Virus record (IMG/VR): IMGVR_UViG_3300038825_000172
Location: 1 to 51,242 of that record
Reading direction: 5' to 3' (one strand)
DNA from: a virus
DNA: 51,242 bases
Shown here: piece by piece, positions 12,594-21,589 of the stretch
Numbering within the stretch: the stretch's first letter is position 1
How the letters are laid out: each line of letters opens with the position of its first letter
Notes under the pieces: model-generated
What the model was told of the DNA's origin: nothing
Seen by the model: only the letters and a program-made list of their open reading frames with translations
Database searches by the model: none
Program-made: the position numbers and the translations under genes

Positions 12594-14243
12594 ATGGAAC
12601 AAAACAAATTTATAAAGTATCATGTATCATGCCATGCTTGTGGTAGTTCTGATGCTGTATCAGTAAACGAAGATGGCTCGGCTAAATGTTTTAGCTGTGG
12701 CAAATTTTATAGTAATTATGAAAACAAGGTAACACCAATGGAAAAATATACACAACCAACTACCATTGTAAATCCTCATGGAGGTATCTTTGGTAAACTA
12801 ACAGATAGAAATATCACAAAAGAAACAGCAGAAAAATATGGAGTGAAAGTTATATATGACTCGAATGGACAGATAGCACAACACTTATATCCTTTTTATA
12901 TAAACAATGAGCAATGTGCTACAAAAACTAGGTACATAAAAGATAAAAAGTTTTCTTTCAATGGGTCTTTGCAAGGCTCTGGATTGTTTGGACAAAACTT
13001 ATTTAAAGAAGGGGGTAAGTATCTTACTATAGTTGAAGGTGAGTGTGATGCTATGGCAGGGTATGAATTACTAGGTAGCAAGTGGGCTTGTGTAAGTATT
13101 AAAAGAGGAGCTGCAGCAGCAGTAAAAGATATAAAAGAAAGTTTAGAATATGTAGAAAGTTTTGACAATGTTGTTCTATGTTTTGACAAAGATAAGCAAG
13201 GACAGGAAGCTGCACAGAAAGTAGCTACAATTTTAAAACCGGGGAAAGCAAAGATTGTAACACTACCAAATGGTTACAAGGATGCAAACGATATGCTCAA
13301 ACAAGGTAAGCATCAAGAGTTTACAAGAGCATGGTGGGATGCAAAGGTATATACTCCTAGTGGTATCATAAAAGTATCAGATAAGAAAAAATCTTACTTA
13401 AATAGAGAAAGAAAAGAAAGCATACCTTTTCCTTGGGAAGGATTAAATAAAAAGTTATATGGTTTAAGGCAAGGGGAACTCATAACTCTTACTGGTGGCA
13501 CAGGACTTGGTAAGTCTAGTGTTACTAGAGAGCTAGAGCATTGGCTTATTAATCAGACAGAAGATAATGTAGGTGTGATTGCATTGGAAGAAGATTGGAA
13601 AAGAACAGTTGATGGCATACTTTCTATTGAGGCTAATGCAAGACTATACATTGACCAAGAACGAGAAAAGTTTGATAGAGATACTATCATGCAAATGTTT
13701 GATAAAGTATTTGAGGAGGATAGAGTATTTATTCATGCACACTTTGGCACTAACGAGATAGATGACATCTTTGCAAAGCTTAGATATCTTATAGTTGGTT
13801 GTGATTGTAAGTGGGTTGTGGTAGACCATTTACATATGCTTGTTAGTGCTGTGCATGAGGGAGATGAAAGAAGAGCTATAGATTCTATCATGACTAGACT
13901 TCGTAGCTTGGTTGAAGAAACAGGAGCAGGACTAATACTTGTATCACACTTACGTAGGGTGGATGGAAACAAAGGACACGAGAATGGTGTAGAAGTTTCT
14001 TTATCACATCTTCGTGGGTCAAATAGTATTGGACAATTAAGTGATTGTGTGATAGCATTAGAAAGAAATCAACAATCATCTGATGAACTTGAGGCAAGAA
14101 CAACAAAGCTTCGTGTCCTGAAATCAAGATACACAGGAGATGTAGGCATGGCAAGTTCATTGGTGTATGATAAAGATACAGGTAGATTAGCAGAAGAAGA
14201 CATGTCAGAATTTGAGGTAGAGGAAAATGGAATTAGTATTTGA
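12594..14243 (+). CDS. Bifunctional primase-helicase (T7 gp4-like)
   Basis: 549 residues. The N-terminal zinc ribbon has C13, C16, C32 and C35. A TOPRIM primase core follows: IVEGECDAMAG at 146-156 with the metal-binding Glu, then CFDKDKQGQE around 196-205 with Asp pair. The C-terminal RecA-like helicase starts with Walker A GGTGLGKSS at 301-309; ALEEDW, VVVDHLHML and the later SHLRGSNSIGQLSD match the SF4 (DnaB/T7 gp4) motifs. It primes and unwinds at the replication fork with the polymerase encoded next, whose gene overlaps it by 17 bases. Length and domain order are those of full-length phage enzymes. Confidence 0.95.
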   Translation: MEQNKFIKYHVSCHACGSSDAVSVNEDGSAKCFSCGKFYSNYENKVTPMEKYTQPTTIVNPHGGIFGKLTDRNITKETAEKYGVKVIYDSNGQIAQHLYPFYINNEQCATKTRYIKDKKFSFNGSLQGSGLFGQNLFKEGGKYLTIVEGECDAMAGYELLGSKWACVSIKRGAAAAVKDIKESLEYVESFDNVVLCFDKDKQGQEAAQKVATILKPGKAKIVTLPNGYKDANDMLKQGKHQEFTRAWWDAKVYTPSGIIKVSDKKKSYLNRERKESIPFPWEGLNKKLYGLRQGELITLTGGTGLGKSSVTRELEHWLINQTEDNVGVIALEEDWKRTVDGILSIEANARLYIDQEREKFDRDTIMQMFDKVFEEDRVFIHAHFGTNEIDDIFAKLRYLIVGCDCKWVVVDHLHMLVSAVHEGDERRAIDSIMTRLRSLVEETGAGLILVSHLRRVDGNKGHENGVEVSLSHLRGSNSIGQLSDCVIALERNQQSSDELEARTTKLRVLKSRYTGDVGMASSLVYDKDTGRLAEEDMSEFEVEENGISI

Positions 14244-15963
14244 TATAGAAACAGACGGGTTAAATCCTACAGTCATATGGTGTCTAGTAGCTATAGATGA
14301 AACAGGAAAGTTTTATCATTACTACGAAGATACTTTAGATGAAGGTATAAAACTTTTACACAAAGCAGATAAAATTATAGGACACAATATCATAGGATAT
14401 GACATACCAGTAATTAAAAAATTAAAAGGTATAGATTTATACGACCCAGATAAAGTCGTAGACACTTTAGTTCTTTCAAGATTGTTTAATCCTACAAGAG
14501 AAGGTGGACATAGTATAGCTAAATGGGGATATAAATTAGGTATAGCTAAGAAAGATTCTCCTGAATGGACTGCATTCACTAAAGAAATGTTATCGTATTG
14601 TGAGAGAGATGTTTCTATAAATTTTAAATTATTTAATTATTTGAAAAAAGAATCTATTGGTTTTTCAAAAGATTCAATTATGTTAGAACATAAAGTAACA
14701 TATCTTTTAGAAGAACAAAAAAGAAATGGGTTTTTATTTGATGATGAAAAAGCTATGATGTTGACATCAGAATTAAGTTCTAAATTAAAAGAAACAGAAG
14801 ATAAAGTACATGAAACATTCAAGCCTATTTGGATTGATGATAAAATGATTACACCTAAATTAAAAAAAGACGGTAAACTTTCTAAGCAAGGATTGACAGA
14901 GCAAGAATATACCGATATAATAGAGGGTAGACTTAATCAAAAACCTTTCATGAGAAAGACTCTTCAAGAGTTTAATCTAGGTTCAAGAAAACAAATAGGT
15001 CAAAGACTACAAGAGTTTGGTTGGAAACCAAATAAATTTACACCTACTGGTCAAGCTATTGTAGATGAAGCAACACTTAAAAAGATTACACATATAAAAG
15101 AAGCTCAACTTATAGCAGATTTTTTATTGTATCAGAAAAGATTAGCACAAGTCCATTCTTGGATAGATGCTGTAAACAAAAAAGACAATAGAGTTCATGG
15201 CTCAGTCATATGTACTGGAGCTATTACTGGTCGTATGGCTCATAGAGGTCCTAACATGGCTCAGATACCTGCAGTTTACAGTCCTTACGGTAAAGAATGT
15301 AGGTCTTGTTGGACTGTTCCAGAAGGATATAAGCTTGTAGGTATAGATGCAAGTGGTTTAGAATTAAGAATGTTAGCACACTATATGGCTGACAAGGAGT
15401 ATATAAATGAAATTATTAACGGAGACATTCACACAGCTAACCAAAGATTTGCTGGACTTAAATCAAGAGATGAGGCAAAAACTTTCATCTATGCACTCAT
15501 TTACGGAGCTGGAGATGAAAAGATTGGAAGAATCACTAAGGGAAGCAGGGATGCAGGTAAGCGATTGCGAGAACGCTTTCTTGGTAGTCTACCAACACTT
15601 AGAACTCTTAAGGAACGAGTTGATAGAGCTTCGGAAAAGAAATTCTTAAAAGGTTTAGACGGTAGAAAAATATTAATTAGACATAAACATGCTGCACTTA
15701 ACTCTTTATTACAAGGAGGTGGAGCAATAGTAATGAAAAAAGCATTGACACTTCTGCATTTAGACTTGCAATTAAATGTAATTGATGCTAAAATAGTAGC
15801 GAACATTCACGATGAATGGCAAATAGAAGTGAAAGAATCACAAGCAGATTATGTTGGGAGAGCAGGGGTTCAAGCAATAAAAGAGGCAGGTGAATATTAC
15901 AACATGCGTTGTCCTTTGGATGGCGAATATAAAATAGGAGAGAATTGGTATGAAACCCACTAA
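14227..15963 (+). CDS. DNA polymerase A with 3'-5' exonuclease
   Basis: 578 residues, T7-type family A replicase. Exonuclease motif I is DIET near residues 6-9 and GHNIIGYD follows. Polymerase motif A is GIDASGLELRMLAHY at about 372, motif B SRDEAKTFIYALIYG at about 413-427, motif C NIHDEWQIEV at about 524. The residue equivalent to E. coli Pol I F762 is tyrosine (TFIY), as in T7, a variant associated with fast, lytic replication. Overlaps the helicase and the nuclease gene downstream. No thioredoxin-binding insert can be assigned with confidence. Confidence 0.95.
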   Translation: MELVFDIETDGLNPTVIWCLVAIDETGKFYHYYEDTLDEGIKLLHKADKIIGHNIIGYDIPVIKKLKGIDLYDPDKVVDTLVLSRLFNPTREGGHSIAKWGYKLGIAKKDSPEWTAFTKEMLSYCERDVSINFKLFNYLKKESIGFSKDSIMLEHKVTYLLEEQKRNGFLFDDEKAMMLTSELSSKLKETEDKVHETFKPIWIDDKMITPKLKKDGKLSKQGLTEQEYTDIIEGRLNQKPFMRKTLQEFNLGSRKQIGQRLQEFGWKPNKFTPTGQAIVDEATLKKITHIKEAQLIADFLLYQKRLAQVHSWIDAVNKKDNRVHGSVICTGAITGRMAHRGPNMAQIPAVYSPYGKECRSCWTVPEGYKLVGIDASGLELRMLAHYMADKEYINEIINGDIHTANQRFAGLKSRDEAKTFIYALIYGAGDEKIGRITKGSRDAGKRLRERFLGSLPTLRTLKERVDRASEKKFLKGLDGRKILIRHKHAALNSLLQGGGAIVMKKALTLLHLDLQLNVIDAKIVANIHDEWQIEVKESQADYVGRAGVQAIKEAGEYYNMRCPLDGEYKIGENWYETH

Positions 15964-16369
15964 AGAAAATAGAAAAAAGTTTGACATAGATTTAGAATAT
16001 GGTACAATAAGAGAAGATAAAGTAGCAGATATGCTTACTAATAAAAAGATAGAAGTTAAATCTGAAAGAGGTATGTGGATGAAAACAGGTAACATATGTA
16101 TTGAGTATCAATCTTATGGTAAACCTTCCGGCATAGCAGCAACAGAATCAGACTATTGGTTTCACAATCTTTGTATAGGGGATGATATTTTTTGCACATT
16201 TATATTTGATGTACCTAAACTTAAACAACTTATAGAAAAGTTAGACTTTAAAAAATCTGTAAGTGGTGGAGACCACAACGCAAGTAGAATGTGGTTAGTA
16301 AACATAAGAAAACTATTTACATCAGATGTATTTAAAACATTTGAAGGATTAGATAATGACAAAAAATAA
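15950..16369 (+). CDS. Putative PD-(D/E)XK-type nuclease or DNA-binding protein
   Basis: 139 residues. KKIEVKSERGMWMKTGN places an E-x-K signature after a short helix, and GIAATESDYWFH follows, the pattern of small phage restriction-fold proteins. An upstream acidic residue could complete the metal site (EDKVADML). Its start overlaps the polymerase gene by 14 bases and its end overlaps the next nuclease gene, suggesting a joint role in recombination or host DNA breakdown. The nuclease activity is inferred. Confidence 0.6.
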   Translation: MKPTKENRKKFDIDLEYGTIREDKVADMLTNKKIEVKSERGMWMKTGNICIEYQSYGKPSGIAATESDYWFHNLCIGDDIFCTFIFDVPKLKQLIEKLDFKKSVSGGDHNASRMWLVNIRKLFTSDVFKTFEGLDNDKK

Positions 16370-17111
16370 TAATTACAAATCAGAAGCAGGACATTGGTAC
16401 GACCATGAAGGTAAACCTATGTATACTATTGTAGGTGTTAATGGTAAAGAAAGAAACACTACGCTTCGTGATGCTAAGAAAGAAGGATTCGTTCCCTCTG
16501 TTACTACTATCATAGGCATAGCAGCCAAGCCTTCATTAGAAAACTGGAAGATTACACAAGCATTAGAAGCATCTTTAAATGTAAATCAAGATGACCCAGA
16601 ATATGTAAACAAATGTAAGTATGCAGGTAGAGAAGTAGGAATGAACGCTGCTAAACAAGGTACAAAAATTCATGCTATGATTGAGAAAGGATTTCTAGGT
16701 GGAGCTAAAACAAAACCTTACAAAGTTATTAGGTCTTGGTTAGATGCAAACTATCCTAACGAAGAATGGATAGCAGAAGATTCTTTCTGTGCTAACGAGG
16801 GTTATGGTGGTAAAATAGATTTGTATTCTAAGTCTGGTATATTTATAGACTTTAAAACTAAAGACAATTTAAAAGGAAAAAACTCTAGTAAATTAGTATA
16901 TGATGAACATGGTATGCAACTGTCTGCTTATGCACAAGGATGCAACATAGAAGACCCTGAAAGAGTATCTATATTTGTTGACAGAGCAGACACAGAATTA
17001 GTTTTAACTCATGTATGGGATAAAGACACACATTATAAACACAAAGAAATGTTTAACAGCTTATTAAATTATTGGAAGCTTGTTAAAAATTATGACTCAA
17101 CAGTATTATGA
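16356..17111 (+). CDS. RecB-family PD-(D/E)XK exonuclease
   Basis: 251 residues. Contains SVTTIIG then a helical segment with GTKIHAMIEKG, GGKIDLYSKSG (catalytic Asp), IFIDFKTK (D-x-K) and MQLSAYAQG (QxxxY motif). This order, H...GxxD...DxK...QxxxY, is that of RecB/Cas4-like phage exonucleases, functional equivalents of T7 gp6. It probably processes DNA ends for recombination and degrades host DNA. Ends ATGA over the next gene. Confidence 0.8.
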   Translation: MTKNNNYKSEAGHWYDHEGKPMYTIVGVNGKERNTTLRDAKKEGFVPSVTTIIGIAAKPSLENWKITQALEASLNVNQDDPEYVNKCKYAGREVGMNAAKQGTKIHAMIEKGFLGGAKTKPYKVIRSWLDANYPNEEWIAEDSFCANEGYGGKIDLYSKSGIFIDFKTKDNLKGKNSSKLVYDEHGMQLSAYAQGCNIEDPERVSIFVDRADTELVLTHVWDKDTHYKHKEMFNSLLNYWKLVKNYDSTVL

Positions 17112-17374
17112 ACGGAAGAAAAGCAAAACAAATAAGAAAAAAATCAAGACAATTAGTTGTTGATTGGTTACAAACTATGTTGGTAGAAGAAGAACAAAAA
17201 AAACTATCGATAGATAATTTTGAAAATTATTTACCAGAACAAACTCATGTTTATATGAATAAAACATTTAGGATTTCTGCATACACACCTAGATGGTTTG
17301 CACAAAGAATTAAAAAATCTAATAAAAGAGTAAAGGATATTACATGGCAGGATATAGAAAACCAAGAAAGATAA
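17108..17374 (+). CDS. Small basic conserved phage protein, 88 aa
   Basis: Begins MNGRKAKQIRKKSRQLVVDW and includes LPEQTHVYMNKTFRISAY then TPRWFAQRIKK. Short proteins with this RxIRKKS...LPxQTH pattern accompany replication genes in marine phages (recalled), without known function. It overlaps the resolvase gene by 31 bases. Confidence 0.6.
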   Translation: MNGRKAKQIRKKSRQLVVDWLQTMLVEEEQKKLSIDNFENYLPEQTHVYMNKTFRISAYTPRWFAQRIKKSNKRVKDITWQDIENQER

Positions 17375-17781
17375 GACCTAAAGAAAAAAATGTACCTAAA
17401 AAATATGATTCTAATTGGGAATATAAACTACACAATACAGTTTTAAAAGGTTGGGAACATCACAATCAAAACATAGATTATGTTGTTGAACATAAATACG
17501 AGCCTGACTTTGTTAAAGAAATTAATGGTAAAATAATATTACTAGAAGCAAAAGGAAGATTCTGGGATTACGCAGAGTATAGTAAATATATTTGGATAAG
17601 AGAAGCTCTTAAAGAAAAAGTAGAATCTTATGAATTAGTGTTTTTATTTTCTAGTCCACATTCTCCTATGCCACAAGCTAAAAGAAGAAAAGACGGAACT
17701 AAAAGAAGTCATGCAGAATGGGCAGAAACAAATAACTTTACATGGTATAGTGAAGAAACATTACCAGAGGAATGGAAATGA
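17344..17781 (+). CDS. Holliday junction resolvase, T7 endonuclease I-like
   Basis: 145 residues, closely following the plan of T7 gp3: start MAGYRKPRKIR, long helix, then YEPDFVKEINGKIILLEAKG carrying the PD...(E)xK catalytic residues, the following IWIREAL, a strand ELVFLFSS, and a C-terminal segment with HAEWAETNNF and LPEEW. T7 has MAGYGAKGIRK, YTPDFLLPNGIFVETKG, LIREQ, IVFSSS and IPAEW at matching positions. It resolves branched DNA before packaging and helps degrade host DNA. The length is normal for the family. Confidence 0.9.
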   Translation: MAGYRKPRKIRPKEKNVPKKYDSNWEYKLHNTVLKGWEHHNQNIDYVVEHKYEPDFVKEINGKIILLEAKGRFWDYAEYSKYIWIREALKEKVESYELVFLFSSPHSPMPQAKRRKDGTKRSHAEWAETNNFTWYSEETLPEEWK

Positions 17782-18068
17782 AATATAAATTCAATGAAGA
17801 TAATATCATACAACAGATACAAAGATATGTTGATGGTACATACGAAAGACATTATGCACAAGGAAAGTATCAGGCTACTGATATGATAATAGATGCAGGA
17901 CATGGAGAAGGTTTTTGTATGGGTAACATTATGAAGTATGCTATGAGGTGTGGTAAAAAAGAAGGCACAGATGCAGAAATGGACTTGCTAAAAATAATAC
18001 ATTATGCTATAATAGCAATAGCTTTAGAAGATACGAAGTATCATTTAGGAGAAGACAAAAATGGTTGA
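17778..18068 (+). CDS. DUF3310-family protein (T7 gp1.7-like)
   Basis: 96 residues from ATG 17778, preferred to 17772 because GAGG then lies at proper distance and ATGA overlap with the resolvase results. Contains HYAQGKYQATDMI, GNIMKYAMRCGKKEG and DLLKIIHYAI, the DUF3310 pattern (HY..gk.q..D, GN.iKY..R, D..K..HY). T7 gp1.7, a nucleotide kinase, belongs to the same group. It overlaps the start of nrdA, in keeping with a role in nucleotide supply. Confidence 0.75.
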   Translation: MKYKFNEDNIIQQIQRYVDGTYERHYAQGKYQATDMIIDAGHGEGFCMGNIMKYAMRCGKKEGTDAEMDLLKIIHYAIIAIALEDTKYHLGEDKNG

Positions 18069-19956
18069 TGATAAAATAGGAACCAAGCCTTACTTGGGAA
18101 TTGAAATAGACTACGATAAAGAAAAAGAGTTTGATAGGTTTAGTCTAGATACACTCAAAGATAGATATTTTTGGGAAGGAGAAACACATGCACAAGAAGC
18201 ACTCGCAAGAGCCTCAGTCTATGGGGCAACCTTCAAAGGTGAAACAGATTTTGAATTGGCTCAAAGACTTTACAACTACAGTTCCTCTCGTTGGTTCATG
18301 TTTAGCACTCCTATACTTAGTAACGGGGGAACCAGTCGTGGGCTACCTATCTCTTGTTTCCTTAATTATGTTCCTGACAGTCGCAATGGTTTATCTAATC
18401 ACTACGATGAGAACATTTGGTTGGCAAGTTCAGGTGGAGGCATTGGTGGATATTGGGGCGATATTAGGAGCAACGGTATTTCTACTACTCATGGCAGTCG
18501 TTCTACTGGTTCAATTCCATTCATGCATGTGGTAGATTCTCAGATGTTAGCCTTTAATCAAGGCACAACTAGAAGAGGTTCTTATGCTGCTTACATGGAT
18601 ATAAGTCACCCAGAGATAGAAGAGTTTATAAACATGCGTAAAGAATCTGGTGGAGATATTAATCGTAAATGTCTTAACTTACATAATGGAGTAAACATAA
18701 CAGATTCATTTTTAGATGCAGTAAAAAATGATGAAGACTGGAGATTGATTGACCCTAAAACTAACGAAGCTGTTAAGGTTATTAATGCTAGAGATTTATG
18801 GTGGCAGCTTATACATGCAAGAGCAGAAACAGGTGAGCCATATATGGTGAACATAGATACTTGTAACGAAGCTTTACCTAAACAACAAAAAGATTTAGGT
18901 TTAAAAATTAGACAAAGCAACTTATGTTCTGAAATAACTTTACCAACTAACGAAGAAAGAACAGCAGTATGTTGTTTGTCTTCTGTAAACTTAGAACACT
19001 TTGATACTTGGTCTAAAGATGATAATTTTATATTAGATTTAATAACAATGTTAGACAATGTAATAGAACACTATATTGAAAACGCAGTAGACACATCACA
19101 ACTAGGAGGATATAATGCAAATTACAATAGGTTTTCTAAATATATTAAAGAAGACAAAGAAGGATATACTAAATCTGCCTATTCGGCGTATAGAGAAAGA
19201 AGTCTCGGCTTGGGTGCAATGGGGTTTCATGCATATCTACAATCTAGGAACATACCTTTCGAGGGAATTTTTGCAACTGGGTTTAATCACACAGCTTTCA
19301 CATACATTAAATCAAAAGCTTTACAAGCTACTAAAGAGTTGGCTATCCAAAGGGGCGAAGCTCCTGACATACATGGTTCAAGTCGTAGAAACGCTAACCT
19401 ACTTGCTGTTGCTCCTAACGCTAGTAGTGGGATTATATGTAGTGGCACTTCTCCTAGTATCGAGCCTTATAGAGCTAACTGTTATACTCATAAAACTTTA
19501 TCAGGAAGCTATCAAGTTAAAAACAAATTTCTCGAAAAAATTTTTAAATCCAAAGGATTGAAAGTTAAAGAGTTAGAAAATATTTGGAAAGACATCGCAA
19601 GTAAAGATGGGTCAGTACAACACTTAGATATACTTACTGATGAAGAAAAAGAAATATTTAAAACAGCAAATGAAATAAATCAAATCTGGATTGTAGAACA
19701 CGCATATCAAAGACAACAATTTATATGTCAAGCACAATCCGTAAACTTATTCTTTACCTTACCAAAGGCAACTGAAGGTCAAGAGATACACGATGAATAC
19801 ATGCAGTATGTTAATGATGTTCATTGGTATGGTATGAATAAACTTAAATCACTCTACTACTTTAGGTCTAACGCAGCTAGAAATGTAGAGAATGTAAACA
19901 TTAAAGTTCCAAGAATCAAGTTAGATGATGTGGAATGTATAGCCTGTGAGGGATAA
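18061..19956 (+). CDS. nrdA: Ribonucleotide reductase, large subunit (class I)
   Basis: 631 residues. Key motifs: LPISCFLNYVPDS with one of the active-site cysteines, SGGGIGGYWGDIRS, RQSNLCSEITLP (N-x-C-x-E radical site), AVCCLSSVNLEHF with the second redox cysteine, and a C-terminal ECIACEG tail for reductant exchange. The N-terminal ATP-cone allosteric domain of cellular NrdA is absent, as in many phages, so overall activity may escape dATP inhibition. With NrdB (20156-21130) it makes deoxynucleotides from host ribonucleotides. It overlaps the DUF3310 gene by eight bases. Confidence 0.95.
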   Translation: MVDDKIGTKPYLGIEIDYDKEKEFDRFSLDTLKDRYFWEGETHAQEALARASVYGATFKGETDFELAQRLYNYSSSRWFMFSTPILSNGGTSRGLPISCFLNYVPDSRNGLSNHYDENIWLASSGGGIGGYWGDIRSNGISTTHGSRSTGSIPFMHVVDSQMLAFNQGTTRRGSYAAYMDISHPEIEEFINMRKESGGDINRKCLNLHNGVNITDSFLDAVKNDEDWRLIDPKTNEAVKVINARDLWWQLIHARAETGEPYMVNIDTCNEALPKQQKDLGLKIRQSNLCSEITLPTNEERTAVCCLSSVNLEHFDTWSKDDNFILDLITMLDNVIEHYIENAVDTSQLGGYNANYNRFSKYIKEDKEGYTKSAYSAYRERSLGLGAMGFHAYLQSRNIPFEGIFATGFNHTAFTYIKSKALQATKELAIQRGEAPDIHGSSRRNANLLAVAPNASSGIICSGTSPSIEPYRANCYTHKTLSGSYQVKNKFLEKIFKSKGLKVKELENIWKDIASKDGSVQHLDILTDEEKEIFKTANEINQIWIVEHAYQRQQFICQAQSVNLFFTLPKATEGQEIHDEYMQYVNDVHWYGMNKLKSLYYFRSNAARNVENVNIKVPRIKLDDVECIACEG

Positions 19957-20175
19957 ATGATAAAAGAAAAACTATATGATGCTTTGTATGATAGATATAA
20001 AGCTGAACAATCAGAAGCTTTATGCAATCTTCAAATGTATTTCAGAGAGGGTGTTGGTGTAGCTGACCATCCTAATACAATAGATACTGTAGCTAAATTA
20101 TTTGAAGAGTATGCAGAAGCAACAGAACATTTAAAATTATTAAAGGAGAATAGATATGAGTTTGTTGGGCAATAG
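19957..20175 (+). CDS. Small hypothetical protein between nrdA and nrdB, 72 aa
   Basis: Starts directly after the nrdA stop and overlaps nrdB by 20 bases. Helical (LYDALYDRYKAEQSEALCNL, then VAKLFEEYAEATEHLKLL). Conserved position inside the reductase operon suggests a link with it, but no thioredoxin/glutaredoxin CxxC motif is present. Function unknown. Confidence 0.65.
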   Translation: MIKEKLYDALYDRYKAEQSEALCNLQMYFREGVGVADHPNTIDTVAKLFEEYAEATEHLKLLKENRYEFVGQ

Positions 20176-21130
20176 AGATTATTATAAACCATTTGAATAT
20201 CCCTGGATGTTTGATTACTATGTATTACAAAATCAAATGCATTGGATGCCAGAATCTGTACCATTACATACAGATGTAAAAGACTGGCAAGAACTTACAG
20301 ACAAAGAAAAGAATTTACTTACACAAATATTTAGATTGTTTACTCAATCAGATGTAGATGTAGCTTCAGGATATATAGATAAATATATGCCTGTATTTAA
20401 AAAACCAGAAGCAAGAATGATGATGTCATCTTTTGCTAACATGGAATCAATACATCAACATGCCTACAGCTTACTACTTGATACTGTTGGTATGCCAGAA
20501 GTAGAATACAAAGCTTTTGCTGACTATGAAGAGATGGCAAACAAGCATGACTATGTTGGTAACTTTAAACCTACAAAAGCTAAGAAAGAAACTATAGCTA
20601 AAACTCTTGCTGTTTATTCTGCTTTTACAGAAGGACTACAACTCTTTAGTAGCTTTGCAATCTTATTAAATTTTCCTAGATTTGGAAAGATGAAAGGTAT
20701 GGGTCAGATAGTTACTTATTCTATTCGTGATGAGTCAATGCATGTAGAAGCTATGACTAAACTCTTTAGAGAATTTATACAAGAGAACATAGAAATATGG
20801 ACAGATGATTTTAAGAAAGAACTATATGAAATATGTAGGCAAATGGTTACACTTGAAGATAAATTTTTAGACCTTGTGTTTGAGATGGGAGATTTACAAG
20901 GACTAACTAAGAAAGATATGTATGCTTACAATAGATACATAGCCGATAGAAGATTATTACAACTTGGTCTTAAAACTAACTATGACCAACGTGAGAATCC
21001 TCTAGGTTGGATTGATGAAGTCATGGGTGTTGAACATCAAAACTTTTTTGAAGGTAGAGCAACAACATACATGAAAGCAGGATTGAGAGGAAGACAAGAC
21101 AACATAACCTTTAGTGATTTAAATGAGTAG
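20156..21130 (+). CDS. nrdB: Ribonucleotide reductase, small subunit
   Basis: 324 residues of ferritin-like fold. Metal and radical residues are intact: D in FTQSDVDVASGY, E and H plus the radical tyrosine in NMESIHQHAYSLL (E-x-x-H-x-x-x-Y), E in AFTEGLQLF, and E/H in IRDESMHVEAM. It therefore appears to be a classical di-iron tyrosyl-radical subunit. The ribosome-binding site AAAGGAG lies within the preceding small gene. Confidence 0.95.
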   Translation: MSLLGNRDYYKPFEYPWMFDYYVLQNQMHWMPESVPLHTDVKDWQELTDKEKNLLTQIFRLFTQSDVDVASGYIDKYMPVFKKPEARMMMSSFANMESIHQHAYSLLLDTVGMPEVEYKAFADYEEMANKHDYVGNFKPTKAKKETIAKTLAVYSAFTEGLQLFSSFAILLNFPRFGKMKGMGQIVTYSIRDESMHVEAMTKLFREFIQENIEIWTDDFKKELYEICRQMVTLEDKFLDLVFEMGDLQGLTKKDMYAYNRYIADRRLLQLGLKTNYDQRENPLGWIDEVMGVEHQNFFEGRATTYMKAGLRGRQDNITFSDLNE

Positions 21131-21371
21131 ACTAAGTGATAAAAAAGATGCTGCTTGGTTTTTAAAGTGGGTATCTAGTTTTATAATTGTAACTGCTATG
21201 TCTTTACGAGGCATAGAAAATATGCAAGTTTATGATTTAACTTTATCTATAATAGGAGTAACCGGTTGGTTAGGTGTTGGTATGTTATGGAAAGATAGAG
21301 CATTAATTATTTTAAATGCTGTTGGTCTTGTTTTTTTATTTAGAAACTTATTAATAGAATATATATTATGA
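21123..21371 (+). CDS. Small membrane protein, 82 aa
   Basis: Two or three hydrophobic segments: FLKWVSSFIIVTAMSL, LTLSIIGVTGWLGVGML and ALIILNAVGLVFLF. Overlaps nrdB by eight bases and the next gene ATGA-style. The family resembles short integral membrane proteins seen in marine phages; function unknown. Its place just before the cyclase gene could mean an envelope role. Confidence 0.65.
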   Translation: MSRLSDKKDAAWFLKWVSSFIIVTAMSLRGIENMQVYDLTLSIIGVTGWLGVGMLWKDRALIILNAVGLVFLFRNLLIEYIL

Positions 21372-21589
21372 AAACAAAAGAAGCAAAATTATTACAATAT
21401 ACTTTACTATACGACAGGTCAGGTAAATTAGTTACAGAAAGAATATCAACAGATATTAAAAAACTAAAACCTTATTTTAGTAAAGAAGAGTATTCAATAC
21501 TAACAACTCTTATGAGAGAATGTACTCAAAAATTAGATGAGATACATAATCATATAGAATGTAATTTAGATGCAAGGGTAATGACATAA
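21368..21589 (+). CDS. Small hypothetical protein, 73 aa
   Basis: Opens MKTKEAKLLQYTLLYDRSGK, then helices ending in IHNHIECNLDARVMT. No family recognised. Both ends overlap neighbours (ATGA at its start, one base with the cyclase start), so it is translationally linked to the cyclase. Confidence 0.6.
   Translation: MKTKEAKLLQYTLLYDRSGKLVTERISTDIKKLKPYFSKEEYSILTTLMRECTQKLDEIHNHIECNLDARVMT

Noticed and set aside
18188-18535. 115-codon open frame inside nrdA, another frame
   Set aside because: Fully within the conserved nrdA gene and with no independent start signals; its hydrophobicity is a frame artefact.
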